A DNA stretch of 8,085 bases from Candidatus Methanomethylophilaceae archaeon (GTDB lineage Archaea > Thermoplasmatota > Thermoplasmata > Methanomassiliicoccales > Methanomethylophilaceae), in assembly GCA_013329105.1 (NCBI GenBank), contig DUKW01000053.1, positions 1-8,085 on the forward strand. The letters are read 5' to 3'. Of this stretch, positions 7,218-8,085 are shown piece after piece. The notes under the pieces were generated by a model. That model was not told the DNA's origin. It saw nothing but the letters and a program-made list of their open reading frames with translations, and searched no databases. How positions within the stretch are numbered: the stretch's first letter is position 1; every line of letters starts with the position of its first letter. A program made the translations under genes and the position numbers.

Positions 7218-7231
7218 ACTGTTCCCCAACA

Positions 7232-7240
7232 AATGATAAA
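7232..7240 (+). promoter_or_regulatory. Weak candidate TATA-like element for gatD
   Basis: AATGATAAA is the best A/T-rich element on the plus strand in the 87-bp divide between hypB and gatD. A start about 25 nt later would give a leader of roughly 15 nt that still includes the gatD ribosome site. The match to an archaeal TATA box is poor. Confidence 0.25.
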
Positions 7241-7262
7241 GAAGATAAGGGAGCTTTGACCT

Positions 7263-7267
7263 AGGGG
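7263..7267 (+). promoter_or_regulatory. Ribosome binding site of gatD
   Basis: AGGGG, ten bases before the gatD ATG. The spacing is slightly long but acceptable, and no other in-frame start lies upstream within the divide. Confidence 0.45.
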
Positions 7268-7277
7268 AAATGTTGGC

Positions 7278-8085
7278 ATGAGTTATTCCCAGGCATTATC
7301 GGCTATCCTGAATTCGCTGCAGGCGGTGCAAGGCGACCTGCTGCGGGTCAGGAGCAAAGGCAAAGTGTATGAGGGCACCCTTATGCCCCATCATGATTTC
7401 AGCGATCCGGACGTGATCATACTCAAGCTGAAGAATGGTTATAACATCGGCATACGTATCTCCTCAGATGACGTTATCGAAGTGCTGGAGAAGGCGGAAA
7501 CGAAGGAAAGACCTCCGCGATCGCTAAGAAAGAGAAGCGATCTTCCGCGTGTCGTACTGCTTGGCACGGGCGGTACCATAGCCTCTTATGTCGACTATCG
7601 CAGCGGCGCCGTGCATCCGGCCCTCTCGACCGAAGACCTGGTTTCTGCCGTTCCCGAAATCGGTGAGATGGCGTCGGTGGAGGCCAAGGTGCTCTTTTCC
7701 ATTTTCTCCGAAAATATGGCTCCCTCCCACTGGCAGGACCTAGCACTGGCGGCTGCATACGAACTTAACAACGGAGCGGAAGCAGTAATAATTCCGCACG
7801 GTACGGATACGATGTCCTACACCGCAGCTGCCCTCTCCTTCATGCTCGGCGAAATACCAAGACCGGTTGTTTTGGTGGGCGCTCAGCGTTCCTCCGACCG
7901 CCCCTCATCAGACGCCCACAGTAATCTGCTTGCCGCTACTAGGTTTGCGCTGGAGCAGGACGTGGCGGAGGTATCTGTCCTGATGCACAGCGGGCCATCC
8001 GATGACGCTTTTTCAGTCCACCGTGGCACCAGGGTGCGCAAGATGCATACCTCACGCCGTGACGCATTCCAAAGCATCAACGTGA
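7278..8085 (+). CDS. gatD: Glutamyl-tRNA(Gln) amidotransferase subunit D (3' truncated by window)
   Basis: Translation from the ATG at 7278 stays open to the window end (269 residues visible; full proteins are about 410-450). GatD is the asparaginase-like subunit of archaeal GatDE: it releases ammonia from glutamine or asparagine, which GatE uses to convert Glu-tRNA(Gln) to Gln-tRNA(Gln). Residues about 18-72 form the small N-terminal GatD barrel (GDLLRVRSKGKVYEGTLMP), which plain L-asparaginases lack. A linker rich in Arg/Lys (75-90) precedes the amidase domain. Its catalytic residues are visible: T100 in GTGGTIAS, T176 and D177 in HGTDTMSY, and the expected lysine K255 in RVRKMHTSRRDAFQSIN. 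The GAQRSSDRPSSDAHSNL segment (201-217) is also typical. The gene is divergent from hypB. gatE is not in the window and may lie downstream. The N-terminal barrel makes GatD much more likely than a type I asparaginase. Confidence 0.95.
   Translation, partial: MSYSQALSAILNSLQAVQGDLLRVRSKGKVYEGTLMPHHDFSDPDVIILKLKNGYNIGIRISSDDVIEVLEKAETKERPPRSLRKRSDLPRVVLLGTGGTIASYVDYRSGAVHPALSTEDLVSAVPEIGEMASVEAKVLFSIFSENMAPSHWQDLALAAAYELNNGAEAVIIPHGTDTMSYTAAALSFMLGEIPRPVVLVGAQRSSDRPSSDAHSNLLAATRFALEQDVAEVSVLMHSGPSDDAFSVHRGTRVRKMHTSRRDAFQSINV

Noticed and set aside
7474..7758. Minus-strand ORF opposite gatD
   Set aside because: The plus strand encodes an unmistakable GatD with intact catalytic motifs; the antisense product has no recognisable features.

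Overview
The window looks like chromosomal DNA from a euryarchaeal-grade archaeon. GatD (the archaea-specific tRNA amidotransferase subunit), an archaeal-type translin/Trax protein, an archaeal-style HypB, short ATGA gene overlaps and an apparent archaeal oligosaccharyltransferase tail all point the same way. HypB implies [NiFe] hydrogenases, so a methanogen or other H2-metabolising lineage is likely. The style of the surface proteins makes Thermoplasmatota/Methanomassiliicoccales my best guess, but that placement is inference, not demonstrated.

Layout. (1) Bases 1-3920, plus strand: the 3' part of a very large gene whose start lies outside the window. Its first ~125 visible residues resemble the extreme C-terminus of AglB/STT3 oligosaccharyltransferase. 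About 11 carboxypeptidase-regulatory-like beta-domains follow, then two NEW3/CARDB-like beta-domains, one membrane helix and a basic tail. (2) Bases 3917-4639, plus strand: a 4-bp-overlapping gene for a small single-pass surface protein with a signal peptide, beta-domains and a very basic tail. (3) Bases 4633-7190, minus strand: a tight operon in the order hypB, purD, translin-family gene, converging on the preceding gene with a 7-bp overlap. (4) Bases 7278 to the window end, plus strand: gatD, divergent from hypB across an 87-bp promoter region and truncated by the window edge.

The plus-strand pair probably works at the outer face of the cell membrane, in or near protein N-glycosylation. The large protein would be a glycosylating enzyme carrying a long, sequon-rich extracellular arm, and the small protein is its co-expressed membrane companion. 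The minus-strand operon joins hydrogenase nickel-site maturation (HypB), purine synthesis (PurD) and a predicted structure- or single-strand-specific RNase/nucleic-acid-binding protein (translin). GatD with GatE (not in the window) makes Gln-tRNA(Gln). The rest of the window is densely coding; the only real intergenic space is the 87-bp hypB/gatD divide, and there is no gene-free stretch over 300 bases. I saw no RNA genes, insertion sequences or CRISPR arrays.
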